Source: Polaribacter pectinis (lineage in GTDB: Bacteria > Bacteroidota > Bacteroidia > Flavobacteriales > Flavobacteriaceae). From it: a DNA stretch of 64,000 bases. The notes under the pieces were generated by a model. The model saw nothing but the letters and a program-made list of their open reading frames with translations. It had not been told where the DNA came from and searched no databases. The position numbers and the translations under genes are program-made. The stretch spans positions 2,077,501-2,141,500 of the forward strand of contig NZ_CP060695.1 in the NCBI RefSeq assembly GCF_014352875.1, given 5' to 3'. Every line of letters begins with the position of its first letter. The stretch's first letter is position 1. Below are positions 1 to 11,376 of this stretch, in pieces.

Positions 1-2517
1 AAAGTTTCCTTTATCAGCATTGTCTATTTTAATTTTTATGTTTTTATCTACCATAGATTTGTACACAACTCTTAAAGTATCTAAACCTCTAGAGATGTTA
101 GAGAACTTTACAAAGCTAGTATTGGTGTTCATGTTTGCTACATCTAAAGCTTGATCTTGTGTAATAGAAACATTATACTCATCTGCATCTTCTACTTCTA
201 CAGTATACTCAAAAGGAGCATTTGCAGAAGGGTCATTTGCAGTAACCCCCATAGAGATATTTCTTGTAGCATACCCACCAATGTATCCTGCAAAATTATG
301 TCCGGCAGAACCTTCGTCAACAGTACTTTCTGACACATGCTGCCAAAAATATAATGTTGCATTGGTAGAGTTTATATTGTCTTCAATAAACTTCTTAACA
401 CTCATTGCAGACGGGAATGGGTTTCCTATTAAATAAGACTCATTAGCCCCTACAGGCGCAACCGTATTAAAGTTACCATCGTTAGGAGTTCCTAAAAACG
501 TGTAGTTTTGTGGTCTTCCTGGTCCTTTAAAGATATATCCGTCTCCTTTATCTAAAGGAAGTCCTCTATATTTATGAGCCCAATTAGATCTTCCGTTAGA
601 TCCTGGTGAATATGAATATACCCAGTGTTCTGCTAGCGTAATAGGATCTGTTGTTGCTCCATCATAACCTCCAACGAAAGTAATGTCTTTAGCAATCGTT
701 CCAATACTAGATGTAGCATCTAAAGGTGTTGTTCCGTCTTTTAAAACAGTTTCTAAAGAGTAGGTGTTTGCTCCAATAGTATTTACTGGAGAACTCATGT
801 AATTGTATCTATACAAACTAGGTACTGTTGAGTTTTGGTCTACTAATAGTTTTCCACTACCAGATACTTTAGTTGTTCCTGTATGGGTTTGTATCAATTG
901 TGAAGTACCTACTAAACGAATCTCATCATTAGAATTTGTTAAAGTGATGTCATTAGTAACTACTAATAACTCATCTGTAACTGCTAATTTACTATTGTTA
1001 TTCACAACAAGTTTTCTTGCGCTTAATCTACTACCAATATGGTTGTAGTTTTCTTCTACAACTGTGTGCCTAGATCTATCTGGGAATCCGTTATTCCAAA
1101 CATTACCTGTTCTTGTAGTAACATTGATTCTATGCAAACCTAATCTTGTGTTGGCATCTGTGTTAGAATTAATGATTTCTGAAATAAGAGGATCATGTGG
1201 ATGTCTTTCTGGACCTCCATCTCCTAACAATTTGTACGGATCTAAATAATCTGGATCTGTTACAATATCGTTTACAAATACAACCCACTCGCTAGGTGTA
1301 TAGTCTTTATTTGGTACTAATGTCTCATCGATTCTAACATAAGAGGTCTTATCTGCAAAACCTGAAACAGCATCGTATCTAAAGTTATATGAACCTTTAT
1401 CTGTAATAGCAGATAGAGTAATAATATCATTTGCTCCACCAATATCTGTAAGTGCATCATTTGTGATTACTCTTGCTGGTTCTGAATTATCGAAATTAGT
1501 GATCACATTCGAAGAGTTTCTAAATAATACAGATTCTCCTGGATCTAGAACTGCAGGAACGATAAAGTTAACATCTGGAAGTACTCCTAACTGGTCTCCT
1601 GTTTTATCTTTATATAATTGAATTTTAATAAGATTTGCTGGAATACTATTTGTTGTACTAATGTTTGTGATTTCAATCCATCTTTCTGAACCAAATTGAT
1701 ATACTTGCGTAATCATTGGGGTTCCATTTGCTCCTGTATCTCTATAATCGAAATCTCCAATTGTATTAAAATCATTGTCTACATCACCTAAATCGGCAAC
1801 ACTAGGTGGATTGTGATTATCATTTACAGTAGATCCTGAAATACTAGAATCGTTATTTTCATCAAAAATATCGTATAAACCATCTCCATCTACATCACCT
1901 CCTGATAATACATTATGTGCAGGAACTCCGTTTTCTGCGATGTCTAAAATACCATCATTGTCTGAATCTGTATCTAAATAATCTGGTATTGCATCATTAG
2001 TGATATCTGTGTTTTCTGTTAATAGACCAACTAAATTATTTGGAATATCTTCATAAACATCATCTACACCATTGTTATTTACATCTGTAATACCTGTACC
2101 TTGTCCACTTGGTGTAATATAACCTTTAGAAGGTTGTCCTTCTACGTTATCTGGAATACCATCATTGTCTGCATCGATATCTAAATGGTTTAGATTTCCA
2201 TCTGTATCTAAATCTCCATTTGGATATGTATTTGGTTTTCCATCATTATCTGTATCAGCACCCGTAACTATTGTTGCATTACTGGTGTTGGCACCTGCTG
2301 TATCTGTTCCGGTTGCTAATGCGTTTGTTGGATCTCCATCCACAACATCATTAAACCCATCATTATCTGCATCTACAAAAGCATCTTCTAAACCGTCTCT
2401 ATCTACATCTGTTCCGCCAGCTTCAACAATATCCGTAATACCATCGTTATCAGCATCTAAATCTAAATGATTTAATTTTCCATCGCCATCTGCATCTCCT
2501 TTTGTGTAAGAATTTGG
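1..2517 (-). CDS. Continuation of the giant adhesin after the frameshift; 3' end outside window
   Basis: This frame has no start codon of its own and is open from 2517 to base 1. It continues the thrombospondin type 3 repeats directly (DGDGKLNHLDLDADNDG and similar), with lengths and spacing as in the upstream part. At about 1740-1240 it changes to a region resembling a lamin-tail-like domain (WIEITNIS). A further region, about 700-330, holds motifs common near the C-terminus of flavobacterial surface proteins (LIGNPFPSAM, TLYFWQH, GGYATRN). The gene runs off the left edge, so any T9SS sorting domain is unseen. It belongs to the gene starting at 10666 and is separated from it by one extra base at about 2518. 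Confidence 0.8.
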
Positions 2518-5500
2518 CTTTACCATCATTACCTGTATCTGTGCCTGTAAGGATTAATACGTTTGCAATATTTTCTGAAGTACCATCTTGTCCTACATCA
2601 CCATCAACGTCATCGTTAAAACCATCGTTGTCAGTGTCATCGAAGTTATCAGCACGACCATCGCCATTTACATCTGTTCCTCCTGCTTCCACAACATCTG
2701 GAATACCATCATTGTCTGCATCTAAATCTAAATGATTTGGGAATCCATCTTTGTCTGTATCTGCATTAGCACCTTCACCATTTACAAAAGTAATTGCAGC
2801 ATCATCTGCTTTTCCATCACCATCTGTATCTGTTCCACCTGTTTGTAATAGTGCATCGTTTGCATCTTCTACACCAGAAGTTCCATCATCATCCGTATCA
2901 TAAATATCTGCAAAACCATCTTTGTCTGCATCTGTTGTGTTATCAACTAAACCATCTCCATTTGTATCTACACCACCAGCTTCTACTAAATCTGGAATAC
3001 CATCATTGTCTGCATCTAAATCTAAATGATTTGGGAATCCATCTTTGTCTGTATCTGCATTAGTCCCTTCACCATTTACAAAAATAATTGCAGCATCATC
3101 TGCTTTTCCATCTCCATCTGTATCTGTTCCACCTGTTTGTAATAGTGCATCGTTTGCATCTTCTACACCAGGAGTTCCATCATCATCCGTATCATAAATA
3201 TCTGCAAATCCATCTTTGTCTGCATCTGTTGTATTATCAACTAAACCATCTCCATTTGTATCTACACCACCAGCTTCTACTAAATCTGGAATACCATCAT
3301 TGTCTGCATCTAAATCTAAATGATTTGGCAATCCATCTCCATCTGTATCTGCATTAGTCCCTTCACCATTTACAAAAGTAATTGCAGCATCATCTGCTTT
3401 TCCATCTCCATCTGTATCTGTTCCACCTGTTTGTAATAGTGCATCGTTTGCATCTTCTACACCAGGAGTTCCATCATCATCCGTATCATAAATATCTGCA
3501 AAACCATCTTTGTCTGCATCTGTTGTGTTATCAACTAAACCATCTCCATTTGTATCTACTCCTCCTGCTTCTACTAAATCTGGAATACCATCATTGTCTG
3601 CATCTAAATCTAAATGATTTGGCAATCCATCTCCATCTGTATCTGCATTATTCCCTTCACCATTTACAAAAGTAATTGCAGCATCATCTGCTTTTCCATC
3701 TCCATCTGTATCTGTTCCACCTGTTTGTAATAGTGCATCGTTTGCATCTTCTACACCAGGAGTTCCATCATCATCTGTATCATAAACATCTGCAAAACCA
3801 TCTTTGTCTGCATCTGTTGTGTTATCAACTAAACCATCTCCATTTGTATCTACACCACCAGCTTCTACTAAATCTGGAATACCATCATTGTCTGCATCTA
3901 AATCTAAGTGATTAGGGATTCCATCTTTGTCTGTATCTGCATTAGTCCCTTCACCATTTACAAAAGTAATTGCAGCATCATCTGCTTTACCATCACCATC
4001 TGTATCTGTTCCACCTGTTTGTAATAGTGCATCGTTTGCATCTTCTACACCAGGAGTGCCATCATCATCTGTATCATAAATATCTGCAAAACCATCTTTG
4101 TCTGCATCTGTTGTGTTATCAACTAAACCATCTCCATTTGTATCTACACCACCAGCTTCTACTAAATCTGGAATACCATCATTGTCTGCATCTAAATCTA
4201 AGTGATCAGGGAATCCATCACCATCTGTATCTGCATTAGCACCTTCACCATTTACAAAAGTAATTGCAGCATCATCTGCTTTTCCATCCCCATCTGTATC
4301 TGTTCCACCTGTTTGTAATAGTGCATCGTTTGCATCTTCTACACCAGGAGTGCCATCATCATCTGTATCATAAATATCTGCAAAACCATCTTTATCTGCA
4401 TCTGTTGTGTTATCAACTAAACCATCTCCATTTGTATCTACACCACCAGCTTCTACTAGATCTGGAATACCATCATTGTCTGCATCTAAATCTAAGTGAT
4501 CAGGGAATCCATCACCATCTGTATCAATTGAATTACCATCACCGTCTAACATATTACCAGTGGCGTCAGTTTCTACAAGAGCAATACCATTTGTTCCATC
4601 TGGTCCAGGGCCGTCGGTTGCATTTTCATCATAAATATCGGCAAGACCATCTTGATCAACATCTGTTGTATTATCTACAAGTCCATCTCCATTAGTATCT
4701 ACACCTCCTGCTTCCACTAAATCTGGAATACCGTCATTATCTGCATCTAAATCTATAAAATCAGGAAAACCATCTTTATCTGTATCTCCATTAGGGTAGG
4801 TGTCTGGTTTACCGTCGTTATTAGCATCATCTCCAGTAACTATTAAAGCATTTGCAGTGTTTTCTGAAGTACCATCTTGACCAACATCTCCATCTACAAG
4901 ATCATTGAACCCATCTTTATCTGTATCTACAAAACCATCAGCTCTACCATCTCCATTTGAATCTGTTCCACCAGCTTCTACAACATCTGGAATACCATCA
5001 TTGTCTGAATCTAAATCTAAACTATCTGGAATTCCATCTCCATCTGAATCTGGATTTGTTATCGCATTACCATCTGTTCCTCCTGTAACATCTGCATCAT
5101 AACGATCGTCTAAACCGTCATTATCAAAATCATTTACTAAGGTACCATCAGTGTTAATATCATCAATAAGTCCATTTCCGTCTGTATCTTCTCCACCTGC
5201 TTCTACTAAATCTGGAATGCCATCATTGTCTGAATCTAAATCTAGATAATTTGGAACACCATCGCCGTCTGTGTCTTCACATAAAAACAATTGAATATTT
5301 ACACCTGTAGCTGGATTACCTGCTCCTTGAATACTGATTTGTGAAGTTGGCTGGTTTGTTGTTATGGACCATGTACCATTACCAGCTGTAATGTTTGATC
5401 CTAATACAGGTCTGAACTCAATGTAATTAGCTCCTCGAGATTGTATAAAAAGTTGATTATCTGGATCATTTAAAATTAAAGGAGTTGCTGAAGTTACTCG

Positions 5501-8500
5501 AATTTCATCTCCACCCGAAGATAGACCATCAAAACCAGCAATACTAGCAGTTATATTAGATATAAGTACTTTTACAGGCGAAGGAAAATTCAATTCATAC
5601 AAGTCACCTAAAGTATAATCAGGAGGATTTGGAGCATTAGTATTACCATCTGACAGTCTTATATTCCCTAACGCATCTCCTCGAGCATCACTTCCGGAAA
5701 CTGCTGTTAGTACTCCAGAACTTATAGTTATTGAAGACCCCGTAGAAGTAGTAATAACTTGATTTGTGAAATTAAGTGTTGAAAAATCTGGATTTACAAA
5801 ACCACATTCTATAGTATCTAAAACACCATCATTGTCATCATCTAAATCTACATTATCAGGAATACCATCATTATCTGTGTCTTTGGCATCTCTATAATCT
5901 AAATCTCCTGCACCTGGATTAAAGTCATTGTCTTCATCTCCATAAGCAGTTTCTAATGTTGCTTCATCTGTAACTTTGTCGTTAGCTCCTAAACCATCAT
6001 TTACGGTAGCGCCAGAAATTCCAGAATCATCATTATCATCAAAATTATCATCTAAACCATCATTATCTGTATCTGTCCCTGCAAGTTCATTGTCTGTATC
6101 TCCATTTTCTTGGATGTCTAAAATACCATCATTATCTGAATCTGAATCTATGTAATCTGCAGTGTCAAAATTATCTGTATTTTCTGGATCTAAACCAACG
6201 ATTGCGCCGGTTTCATAAACATCATCTACACCATTTTTGTTTGCATCTGTAATACCTGTACCAACTCCACTTGGAGGAATATATCCATTTGAAGTTTGGG
6301 CTTCTATATTATCTGGAATACCATCATTATCTGCATCTATATCTAAATAATCTGGAAGTAAATCTCCATCTGAATTTGTTGGTGTAACAACCCCTGTTCC
6401 TGCAGAAGTTGGTATACCATTAGTTGCAGTATTGTCTGCATTATCATCATCATCATCTGCCATACCATCTCTGTTGGCATCTGTACCTCCAGATTCTATA
6501 ACATCTGGAATACCATCGTTATCTGAATCCAAATCTAAACTATCTGGAATACCATCTCCATCTGTATCCTTACAAATTGTTTGTCCTTTAAAGCCAATAT
6601 TTGGAATTGTAGCTGCATCTCTACCAGCACTAGATGGACTTAAATTTAACGTTTGAATAAGTGTTGCTGATTGCCCCACTGATAAATCTATCTTATACAT
6701 TGCCAATGTAGAATTTCTTACGAAATACATACTACCATTGGTTAAATAAAAACTTCTTCCATAACTACCTGATGGCAGACCACTTACACTACCAATATTA
6801 GTAGTTGTTTTATTTGAAATGTTTATACGGATAAGGTCTGTTGTATTATTTCTAATTCCGTAAGCAAAACCGTCATTTGAATTAAATGATATATCGTTAA
6901 AACCTGCAGCTATTGTATTTGCAAAAGAAAATTTAACTTGACCATAAGTTGCAGATGTTGGGTCTCCATCCAACACAAAAACTGTTGCAGCACTATTAGC
7001 AATATATACTTTCTGTGCAGGATTATATGTTGCTGATATTACATTTGGTAGCGCTGTTGCTGGTATCGTGTTTATTTTTGCAAAGTTGTTAGAAGGATCA
7101 TAGACAGCCAATTGGTTTGTGCTTCTATTGTTAGTCCAAATATACTTATCTGAAGTATTGTATGCCATTGCATTATGCCTTGCAGTAAGTGTTGCTTCTG
7201 TAGTTAGCGTATTCGTATTTACATCATAACTATATATGATACCTGGATCGCCAGACATTGTAAGTATTTTTGAAGCCAAATCTACTGTAGTTGTAATTGT
7301 TCTACAGCCTTCATCTTCATCTAAAATACCATCATTATCATCATCTAAATCTACAGCATCTGGTACACCATCTTTGTCTGTGTCTTTTACATCTCTATAA
7401 TCAACATCTCCAGCACCTGGGAAATTATTATCTTCATCTCCATAAGCTGTGTCTAAAGTTGCAACGTCTGTTACTTTATTACCAGTACCTAAACCATCAT
7501 TTACTGTAAATCCTGATATATTAGAATCATCATTATCATCAAAAGCATCATCTAAACCATCATTATCTGCATCTGTGCCAAAAGCAAAATTGTTTGCATC
7601 TCCATTTTCTTGAATGTCTGGAATACCATCATTATCTGTATCTAAATCTATATAATCTGGTATTGTATCATTAGCACTGTCTGTATTAGGTGGAGTTAAA
7701 CCAATTCCGCCAACTTCGTAAACATCATCTACACCATTTTTGTTTACATCGGTAATATTTATACCAACTCCACTAGGTTCTACATATCCGCTTGAGGTTT
7801 GTCCTTCAATATTATCTGGAATTCCATCGTTATCTGCGTCAATATCTAAAAAATCTGAATTAGTATCTCCATCTGTATTTGCTGGTGTATTTCCTGTACC
7901 TGCAGTTGTAGGAATACCATTTGAACCTGTATTGTTTGCATTGTTATCATTATCATCTGCTCGTCCGTCATTATTTGCATCTGTACCACCAGACTCTATA
8001 ACATCTGTAATTCCATCGTTATCAGAATCTAAATCTAAATGATTAGGAATACCATCTGAATCGAAATCTGCAACACAAGTTCCTACAGTTGGCCCTGTAA
8101 ATGCTGTTGAATTGAATAAATAACCGGTATTACTAACCCTTTTAGACATTGTTATATCAAACTTATCTACATAAGGCATTTGAATACCAAACCATAATTT
8201 TTCATCTAATACACCTCCGGCATTATCTGTTGATGTAACTTTAAGAAAATCTCCTGATGCACCTGTTGAAGATGTGGTGGCATTATTAACTTCAATTGCT
8301 GTAGCTGTACTTACTTTATAATTTAAAATATTTGCAACATTAAACTCAATTAATTCTCCAGGACTAGTATTGTCTATATCTTGAAACACCATGTTTGCAG
8401 GTACTTTAATAAGTGTGCTGGTTCCGTTTATTAAAAACTCGAAATCGAAATTTACAAAACCAGTTCCAGCGCTTGTTCCATTAGTACTTGTTAAATGAAT

Positions 8501-10666
8501 TGGATATAATATAACAGGATTACCATCCATAGGATCGAATTCATAACCAGAAAGGTCTGCATCTACTAAACTTGGATTTGTATTACTTGCTACTGTTATT
8601 CGCAAATCTACTGCTACACCTTCGAAAGTACCAACATTTGCATATCTTGCTACATCGCCAACTTTACCTGGGTTACCATTTGATGTATAGGTTAAATTTG
8701 GTTTGGTAAGTGATATATCCATTGTTTTTAATGATCCACATTCTACAGTGTCTAGAATTCCATCATTATCATCATCTAAATCTACAGAATCTGCTACGCC
8801 ATCATTATCTGAATCTTTAATATCTCTATAATCTACATCTCCTCCAGAACCAAGATCATTATCTTCATCACCTAGGTTAGTTGCGTTTGGTGGGTTAATA
8901 CCATCATTAACTGTAGCGCCTGCAATAGCAGAGTCATCATTATCATCGAAATTATTATCTAAACCATCTCCATCTGTATCTAACCCTGATAACTTATTGT
9001 CTGTATCTCCATTTTCAAAAATATCTGTTATGCCATCATTATCTGAATCTGAATCTAAATAATCTGGTATTGTATCGTTGCCACTGTCTGTATTTGGTGG
9101 ATTTAAACCTACAATAGCTCCGCTTTCATAAACATCATCTACTCCATTATCATTTACATCTGCAAATGTTGAACTCGGTGCTGTATAACCGCTAGTTGTT
9201 TGCCCCTCTATATTATCTGGAATACCATCATTATCTGAATCGATATCTAAATAATTTAATAATAAATCTCCATCTGAATCCAGTGGAGTTAAACCTGTTC
9301 CTGCAGTTGTAGGAATACCATTTGAACCTGTATTATCTGCGTTGTTATCATTATCATCTGCTCTACCATCTCTGTTAGCATCTGTACCACCAGCTTCTAT
9401 AACATCTGGAATACCATCGTTGTCTGAATCTAAATCTAAACTATTTGGAACACCATCGCCATCGGAATCTATAAAACATGTTGCAGGCCCACCACCAATG
9501 TTGTTGGTTTTTATAAATCTAATATCTATCTCTGTATTAAACCTAAATTCTTCAACAACTACAAGAGATATTACATCACCCGCATTAAATGTTATACCTG
9601 CAGATACTGTATTGTAGCTAGCATCTTGAGGAAATGGACCATAAGCATTTTGTACCTGATATTGTTTTACACCATTTATATAGAAAAATATATGATCATC
9701 TCCATAATCTATATCAAAATTATAAATACCTTCTTCAGCTGCAGTAATAGTTTTAGTAAATACAATTGCAGCATCATCATCATTTTCTGGGATTGGGGTT
9801 CCTGAATAATTAGATACATCTCCGTCTGAAGATGTATGTAAATCGAATGGATTTTCTTTAAAATCTATGTAAAACCCTTTACTTGTTCCATTAAACTCTT
9901 CGTAATCGAAAGTAGCTACTTGTGAAAAACCAGTTACAGGAAAAGTATTAGAAGCAGAGATTAAATTCCAAGAATTTTGACCAGATACACCATCATATAC
10001 TACTGCACTATAACCTTGAACTTCAAATATTTCGCAAGAACTTTCATCTATATCTAAAATACCATCATTATCATCATCTTCATCTACATCATCTCCAACT
10101 CCATCACCATCTGAATCTTTTTGAGTTGTTACACTTATAGTAGCTGAGTTAAATGTTCCAGTATCTATATTAGCATTATCAGAAATATTTAAAGTCCAAG
10201 TACCATTAGCATTTTCATTATCAAAAGTACTTAAAGCATCTTCCGGTATTCTTATAACTGTAGTAGAATGATTTGCATTATCTGCAGTTATAGAAGTAAG
10301 GCCATCATCATCAAAATTTACTTTAAGATTATCTGAAGCACCTCCATTTTGGTCTGTTAAAGTTATAGTTGTATTGTCTGGTGATCTTAAGGTTAATATT
10401 AAATCTCCTCTATAAGTATGGTCGATATCTACAACTATTGTTACATTACTTATTAAACCACTATTAACTACTGGAAATGTTTTGGTAATCCCAGTACTAT
10501 TGTTGTCAGGAATTGATTGCGAATTAGTATTAGAAATCGACTCTGTAGATTGACTATAAAAAACCGAACTTAATAATAAAAAGAATATTATTAAATAATG
10601 TGATTTTGTACAAAACCTTCCCCAAAAGAGTTTTGTTATATTGATATTGTTTTTCATTTTAAACAT
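2450..10666 (-). CDS. Giant secreted thrombospondin type 3 repeat adhesin, N-terminal part (frameshifted)
   Basis: The reading frame is 2738 codons long. Residues 1 to about 39 form a signal peptide with a hydrophobic core ending in VFYSQS. Residues of about 60-180 resemble a P/Homo B (proprotein convertase) beta-sandwich domain. The rest is mainly Asp-rich DxDxDG thrombospondin type 3 repeats that should bind calcium. These are interrupted by four different non-repeat domains; the one near 6600-7260 looks like a beta-propeller. Towards the C-terminus come six nearly identical 98-residue units. The frame ends in a non-Asp tail rich in Arg, Lys and Trp. The expected sequence resumes in the next frame at 2517, so the natural protein continues beyond this stop. 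A second start at 10657 (residue 4, MKNN) is as likely as 10666. A TAnnTTTG box lies just upstream (10681-10688). Such proteins are usually T9SS cargo at the cell surface; here that is inferred, because the C-terminus is outside the window. Confidence 0.85.
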   Translation of the reverse strand: MFKMKNNINITKLFWGRFCTKSHYLIIFFLLLSSVFYSQSTESISNTNSQSIPDNNSTGITKTFPVVNSGLISNVTIVVDIDHTYRGDLILTLRSPDNTTITLTDQNGGASDNLKVNFDDDGLTSITADNANHSTTVIRIPEDALSTFDNENANGTWTLNISDNANIDTGTFNSATISVTTQKDSDGDGVGDDVDEDDDNDGILDIDESSCEIFEVQGYSAVVYDGVSGQNSWNLISASNTFPVTGFSQVATFDYEEFNGTSKGFYIDFKENPFDLHTSSDGDVSNYSGTPIPENDDDAAIVFTKTITAAEEGIYNFDIDYGDDHIFFYINGVKQYQVQNAYGPFPQDASYNTVSAGITFNAGDVISLVVVEEFRFNTEIDIRFIKTNNIGGGPATCFIDSDGDGVPNSLDLDSDNDGIPDVIEAGGTDANRDGRADDNDNNADNTGSNGIPTTAGTGLTPLDSDGDLLLNYLDIDSDNDGIPDNIEGQTTSGYTAPSSTFADVNDNGVDDVYESGAIVGLNPPNTDSGNDTIPDYLDSDSDNDGITDIFENGDTDNKLSGLDTDGDGLDNNFDDNDDSAIAGATVNDGINPPNATNLGDEDNDLGSGGDVDYRDIKDSDNDGVADSVDLDDDNDGILDTVECGSLKTMDISLTKPNLTYTSNGNPGKVGDVARYANVGTFEGVAVDLRITVASNTNPSLVDADLSGYEFDPMDGNPVILYPIHLTSTNGTSAGTGFVNFDFEFLINGTSTLIKVPANMVFQDIDNTSPGELIEFNVANILNYKVSTATAIEVNNATTSSTGASGDFLKVTSTDNAGGVLDEKLWFGIQMPYVDKFDITMSKRVSNTGYLFNSTAFTGPTVGTCVADFDSDGIPNHLDLDSDNDGITDVIESGGTDANNDGRADDNDNNANNTGSNGIPTTAGTGNTPANTDGDTNSDFLDIDADNDGIPDNIEGQTSSGYVEPSGVGINITDVNKNGVDDVYEVGGIGLTPPNTDSANDTIPDYIDLDTDNDGIPDIQENGDANNFAFGTDADNDGLDDAFDDNDDSNISGFTVNDGLGTGNKVTDVATLDTAYGDEDNNFPGAGDVDYRDVKDTDKDGVPDAVDLDDDNDGILDEDEGCRTITTTVDLASKILTMSGDPGIIYSYDVNTNTLTTEATLTARHNAMAYNTSDKYIWTNNRSTNQLAVYDPSNNFAKINTIPATALPNVISATYNPAQKVYIANSAATVFVLDGDPTSATYGQVKFSFANTIAAGFNDISFNSNDGFAYGIRNNTTDLIRINISNKTTTNIGSVSGLPSGSYGRSFYLTNGSMYFVRNSTLAMYKIDLSVGQSATLIQTLNLSPSSAGRDAATIPNIGFKGQTICKDTDGDGIPDSLDLDSDNDGIPDVIESGGTDANRDGMADDDDDNADNTATNGIPTSAGTGVVTPTNSDGDLLPDYLDIDADNDGIPDNIEAQTSNGYIPPSGVGTGITDANKNGVDDVYETGAIVGLDPENTDNFDTADYIDSDSDNDGILDIQENGDTDNELAGTDTDNDGLDDNFDDNDDSGISGATVNDGLGANDKVTDEATLETAYGDEDNDFNPGAGDLDYRDAKDTDNDGIPDNVDLDDDNDGVLDTIECGFVNPDFSTLNFTNQVITTSTGSSITISSGVLTAVSGSDARGDALGNIRLSDGNTNAPNPPDYTLGDLYELNFPSPVKVLISNITASIAGFDGLSSGGDEIRVTSATPLILNDPDNQLFIQSRGANYIEFRPVLGSNITAGNGTWSITTNQPTSQISIQGAGNPATGVNIQLFLCEDTDGDGVPNYLDLDSDNDGIPDLVEAGGEDTDGNGLIDDINTDGTLVNDFDNDGLDDRYDADVTGGTDGNAITNPDSDGDGIPDSLDLDSDNDGIPDVVEAGGTDSNGDGRADGFVDTDKDGFNDLVDGDVGQDGTSENTANALIVTGDDANNDGKPDTYPNGDTDKDGFPDFIDLDADNDGIPDLVEAGGVDTNGDGLVDNTTDVDQDGLADIYDENATDGPGPDGTNGIALVETDATGNMLDGDGNSIDTDGDGFPDHLDLDADNDGIPDLVEAGGVDTNGDGLVDNTTDADKDGFADIYDTDDDGTPGVEDANDALLQTGGTDTDGDGKADDAAITFVNGEGANADTDGDGFPDHLDLDADNDGIPDLVEAGGVDTNGDGLVDNTTDADKDGFADIYDTDDDGTPGVEDANDALLQTGGTDTDGDGKADDAAITFVNGEGTNADTDKDGIPNHLDLDADNDGIPDLVEAGGVDTNGDGLVDNTTDADKDGFADVYDTDDDGTPGVEDANDALLQTGGTDTDGDGKADDAAITFVNGEGNNADTDGDGLPNHLDLDADNDGIPDLVEAGGVDTNGDGLVDNTTDADKDGFADIYDTDDDGTPGVEDANDALLQTGGTDTDGDGKADDAAITFVNGEGTNADTDGDGLPNHLDLDADNDGIPDLVEAGGVDTNGDGLVDNTTDADKDGFADIYDTDDDGTPGVEDANDALLQTGGTDTDGDGKADDAAIIFVNGEGTNADTDKDGFPNHLDLDADNDGIPDLVEAGGVDTNGDGLVDNTTDADKDGFADIYDTDDDGTSGVEDANDALLQTGGTDTDGDGKADDAAITFVNGEGANADTDKDGFPNHLDLDADNDGIPDVVEAGGTDVNGDGRADNFDDTDNDGFNDDVDGDVGQDGTSENIANVLILTGTDTGNDGKAKFLHKRRCRWRWKIKSFRFRC
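2762..4525 (-). repeat. Six tandem 294-bp (98-codon) repeats in the adhesin
   Basis: Six consecutive units of exactly 294 bp are almost identical at DNA level. Each encodes a 98-residue block starting DTDxDGxPxHLDLDADNDG and ending FVNGEGxNA. Differences are few, for example F/I/L after DG, DIYD/DVYD, TPG/TSG and GAN/GTN/GNN. The low divergence suggests recent expansion or ongoing homogenisation by recombination. A degenerate relative precedes the array (about 4530-4780) and another follows it. Confidence 0.95.
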
Positions 10667-10852
10667 TTAAATTTATAGAGCAAAAATACTAATTATTTAC
10701 TATTATATAACCTATTAGACACGGCCTGACATATTTGGTTACTTAACCCTACAGTTAAGATACAAGCTATTTTCCTCATTACTACAAAGCAGTAAGGTTC
10801 TTACAATTTAAACAATAAATTTTACAAAAAAAAATACTAGTATTCTTCTTAA

Positions 10853-11350
10853 TTAATGTTTTTCATTAACATATTTTGAGTGAGATTGTTGCAGAAAACT
10901 TAATTTAGGATTGATAAATTTCACACAAAAAGGTTTTTTAGGATTCTTAAAATAGTAGTTTTTAAAATTTTCTTCTGATGGTTTAAAATCTAAAAATGGT
11001 AAAATTTGGGTAATTAATTTATTATCGAAATTGACTTGTAATTTACTTAAAATACGGTTTAACTCAATTTCCTCTTTTTCTTCAAAAAAATAAATTGCAG
11101 AGCGATATTTTTCCCTCATGCTATGGTTAGAAGTACTTTTGTGTGTATGTAAATGAATTTCTATAAGTGCTTTTAAAGGAATTTCATCTGGATTAAATTC
11201 AAGAATTACGGCTTCTGAAAACGCAGTAAACTTTCCTTCTGAAGCAACCCAACCTTGTTGAACATTATAGACTCCTCTTAAAGATTGAAAAACAGCTTCT
11301 GTACACCAATGACAACCTCCACCAAAACCTATTTTTTGTATAGTCATCAC
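10853..11350 (-). CDS. msrA: MsrA-family peptide methionine sulfoxide reductase, second paralogue
   Basis: This 165-residue protein carries the MsrA active-site motif near its N-terminus as GGCHWCTE, with the catalytic Cys at residue 13 and a second Cys at 16. The family reduces methionine-S-sulfoxide in proteins using thioredoxin. It diverges clearly from the classical copy at 12342-12851 (GGCFWGMED) and lacks that copy's GYIGG and PTYKNHPGHAE segments, so substrate preference may differ. It is the last gene of a minus-strand run, 26 bp after the aldo/keto reductase. No clear terminator follows it before the adhesin start region. Confidence 0.85.
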   Translation of the reverse strand: MMTIQKIGFGGGCHWCTEAVFQSLRGVYNVQQGWVASEGKFTAFSEAVILEFNPDEIPLKALIEIHLHTHKSTSNHSMREKYRSAIYFFEEKEEIELNRILSKLQVNFDNKLITQILPFLDFKPSEENFKNYYFKNPKKPFCVKFINPKLSFLQQSHSKYVNEKH

Positions 11351-11376
11351 GCTTTATATTATCACTTTAAAACTTC

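Noticed and set aside
2762..4525. Regularly spaced repeats considered as a CRISPR array
   Set aside because: The units are 294 bp, contiguous, in-frame and coding, without spacers.
2794..4695. Plus-strand open frames rich in Leu and His, in a regular 294-bp series
   Set aside because: They are the complement of the adhesin repeats read in another frame. Their composition and periodicity follow from the Asp-rich minus-strand repeats.
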